7,634 nucleotides of DNA. Source: an uncultured Prevotella sp. Lineage in GTDB: Bacteria; Bacteroidota; Bacteroidia; Bacteroidales; Bacteroidaceae. A program made the position numbers and the translations under genes. Location: the NCBI GenBank assembly GCA_937916405.1, contig CALFUF010000046.1, positions 1-7,634 of the forward strand, written 5' to 3'. The notes beneath the pieces are model-generated. The model did no database searches. It had not been told where the DNA came from and saw nothing but the letters and a program-made list of their open reading frames with translations. Below are positions 6,780 through 7,634 of the stretch, in pieces. Position 1 is the stretch's first letter; the number at the start of each line of letters is the position of its first letter.

Positions 6780-7523
6780 ATGATTAGTAAAAACCATATC
6801 AAACTCATCCGTTCTTTGGAGTTGAAGAAGAACAGGAAACGGGAGGGACTCTTCGTGGCGGAGGGTCCGAAAGTCGTTGGTGACCTCTTGCGGGCTGGCT
6901 ACCAGCCGAGGATACTCTTCTCCACGACAGAACGCCCTGATGCCGAGCTCATCACGGAGGAGGAACTGCGCAAGATCAGTTTCCTACAACACCCTCAAGA
7001 GGTCCTTGCCGTCTTCGAGATACCAACCCATCACCCCTCACCTCTTACCTCTCACCTCTCACCTCTCACCTCTCAACTCTCCCTCGCCCTCGACGGTGTA
7101 CAGGACCCTGGCAACTTAGGGACTATCATCCGCATTGCCGACTGGTTTGGCATTACTACGATCTACTGTTCTTTAGACACTGCCGATGCCTATAACCCCA
7201 AGGTGGTACAGGCTACGATGGGCAGTCTTGCCCACGTTCAGGTGATCTATACTGATTTGTTGGAACTTTTCAAAAGTCTCCCACCCTCCTATCCGATCTA
7301 TGGAACCTTGCTGGATGGTGAGAATATTTATGAGCATCAACTGACCCAGGAAGGCGTCATCGTCATGGGTAATGAGGGTAACGGTATCTCTGAGGCGGTG
7401 CGACAGCATATCACGGATAAACTGCTGATTCCCGACTTCCATACGGACGGACTACGGGCAGAGAGTCTGAACGTCGCCATTGCCACGGCAATCACCTGTT
7501 CCGAGTTTCGCCGCAGGACATAA
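6780..7523 (+). CDS. TrmH/SpoU-family RNA 2'-O-methyltransferase with repeat-encoded interdomain linker
   Basis: This 247-residue SPOUT enzyme would transfer a methyl group from SAM to a ribose 2'-OH in rRNA or tRNA; the target cannot be told from sequence. Residues 1-80 form the substrate-binding domain (KNRKREGLFVAEGPKVV, 17-33). The catalytic domain starts at about 101 with motif 1, DGVQDPGNLGTIIR (105-118; Asn112 and Arg118 are the conserved pair). Motif 2 is VIVMGNEGNGIS (193-204) and motif 3 AESLNVAIATAI (227-238); the last two build the trefoil-knot SAM site. All look intact. The linker at 84-100 is two copies of SPLTS(H/Q)L plus a partial copy, encoded by a 7-bp tandem repeat. ATG 6780 follows a -7 box by 17 bp. 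It is divergent from tamL, a neighbourhood I recall as common in Bacteroidota. Confidence 0.93.
   Translation: MISKNHIKLIRSLELKKNRKREGLFVAEGPKVVGDLLRAGYQPRILFSTTERPDAELITEEELRKISFLQHPQEVLAVFEIPTHHPSPLTSHLSPLTSQLSLALDGVQDPGNLGTIIRIADWFGITTIYCSLDTADAYNPKVVQATMGSLAHVQVIYTDLLELFKSLPPSYPIYGTLLDGENIYEHQLTQEGVIVMGNEGNGISEAVRQHITDKLLIPDFHTDGLRAESLNVAIATAITCSEFRRRT
7031..7079 (+). repeat. 7-bp tandem repeat (TCACCTC), seven units, inside the methyltransferase gene
   Basis: The units are TCACCCC, TCACCTC, TTACCTC, TCACCTC three times, and TCAACTC. Four of seven are identical and the others differ at one base. The array encodes residues 84-100, the linker between the two enzyme domains. Because 7 is not a multiple of 3, three units (21 bp) are needed for one in-frame protein repeat (SPLTSHL). 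A change of one or two units shifts the frame; both alternative frames meet stop codons before motif 2. Confidence 0.9.
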
Positions 7524-7558
7524 AAAAGGGGTTTCCGTCTTCACAGATAGACACCCCT
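7522..7558 (-). terminator. Likely Rho-independent terminator for a minus-strand gene entering from the right
   Basis: AGGGGT (7527-7532) pairs with ACCCCT (7553-7558), and GTCT (7537-7540) pairs with AGAC (7549-7552), leaving a 4-nt bulge on one side and an 8-nt loop. Read on the minus strand, the stem is followed directly by six Ts (7522-7527), the classic layout. On the plus strand the stem is followed by CGAGGAAAATG with no T-run, so it would work poorly for the methyltransferase gene. The T-tract overlaps that gene's stop codon. Confidence 0.55.
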
Positions 7559-7580
7559 CGAGGAAAATGATAAATATAGA

Positions 7581-7634
7581 TTAAGTAATGATTAAAAAAT
7601 AACTTGGGACGATTTGTCTATCTTCCCCTTTGAT
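7581..7634 (-). CDS. Possible 3' end of a minus-strand gene, cut by window edge
   Basis: A minus-strand terminator at 7522-7558 implies a gene arriving from the right. Two frames enter from the edge. One gives 17 residues (IKGEDRQIVPSYFLIIT) ending in TAA at 7581-7583; the other gives 13 (SKGKIDKSSQVIF) ending in TAA at 7592-7594. The third stops after four codons. I cannot tell which is real and recognise neither. The entry uses the longer frame. The short TAA-rich stretch between it and the terminator fits a 3' untranslated region. Confidence 0.25.
   Translation of the reverse strand: MKGEDRQIVPSYFLIIT

Noticed and set aside
6602..6808. A 68-codon minus-strand frame across the tamL promoter
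   Set aside because: It overlaps the tamL start, the divergent promoters and the start of the methyltransferase gene. Its apparent hydrophobic stretch is translation of the A/T-rich heptamer repeat.
7031..7079. Possible CRISPR-like array
   Set aside because: The 7-bp units are directly adjacent with no spacers and lie in a coding frame, so this is a simple tandem repeat.
7522..7558. Terminator for the plus-strand methyltransferase gene
   Set aside because: The T-run needed for termination is on the minus-strand side of the hairpin only; on the plus strand the stem is followed by A/G-rich sequence.

Overview
The window looks like ordinary chromosome from a member of the Bacteroidota, most likely the order Bacteroidales and plausibly Prevotella or a relative. 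This rests on four things: a MoxR/DUF58/Bat aerotolerance-type gene order, promoters with the Bacteroidota -7 consensus TAnnTTTG, A/T-rich leaders without strong Shine-Dalgarno sites, and a lipoprotein-type TamA homologue (TamL). The genus is inferred, not proven. No tRNA, rRNA, CRISPR array, insertion sequence or phage gene was seen.

Layout. Positions 1-3996 are one tightly packed minus-strand unit, transcribed from right to left. It runs from a YycJ/WalJ-like metallo-beta-lactamase-fold hydrolase through a MoxR AAA+ ATPase, a DUF58 protein with a VWA-like fold and a signal-peptide membrane protein with a DUF4381/BatD-like cytoplasmic part, to the 5' end of batA, which is cut by the window edge. 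The gaps are 21 bp, a 1-bp TAATG overlap, 0 bp (TAG-ATG) and 16 bp, so co-transcription and translational coupling are likely. An 82-bp divergent spacer with a -7 box on each strand separates this unit from a plus-strand gene for a small lipoprotein (4079-4519). That gene converges on, and overlaps by 35 bp, the minus-strand tamL gene (4485-6695). A second divergent promoter region, 84 bp long, separates tamL from a plus-strand TrmH/SpoU-family RNA methyltransferase gene (6780-7523). The right edge holds a hairpin-plus-U-tract terminator oriented for the minus strand, and possibly the last codons of a minus-strand gene.

How the genes work together. MoxR-type ATPases are usually paired with VWA proteins and are thought to remodel or chaperone them. 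DUF58, the membrane protein and BatA would form an inner-membrane and periplasmic complex linked to envelope integrity or stress tolerance. TamL is an outer-membrane barrel protein of the Omp85 superfamily, so much of the window concerns the envelope. The methyltransferase gene is functionally separate and only shares a promoter region.

Most notable signal. Two unrelated 7-bp tandem repeats lie within about 365 bp of each other. One, based on AATTGAC, spans the -33 region of both divergent tamL and methyltransferase promoters. The other, based on TCACCTC, lies inside the methyltransferase coding sequence between its substrate-binding and catalytic domains. Since 7 is not a multiple of 3, gain or loss of one coding unit would truncate the enzyme before its SAM-binding knot, so this is a candidate phase-variable locus. 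I found no convincing wholly new multi-gene system.
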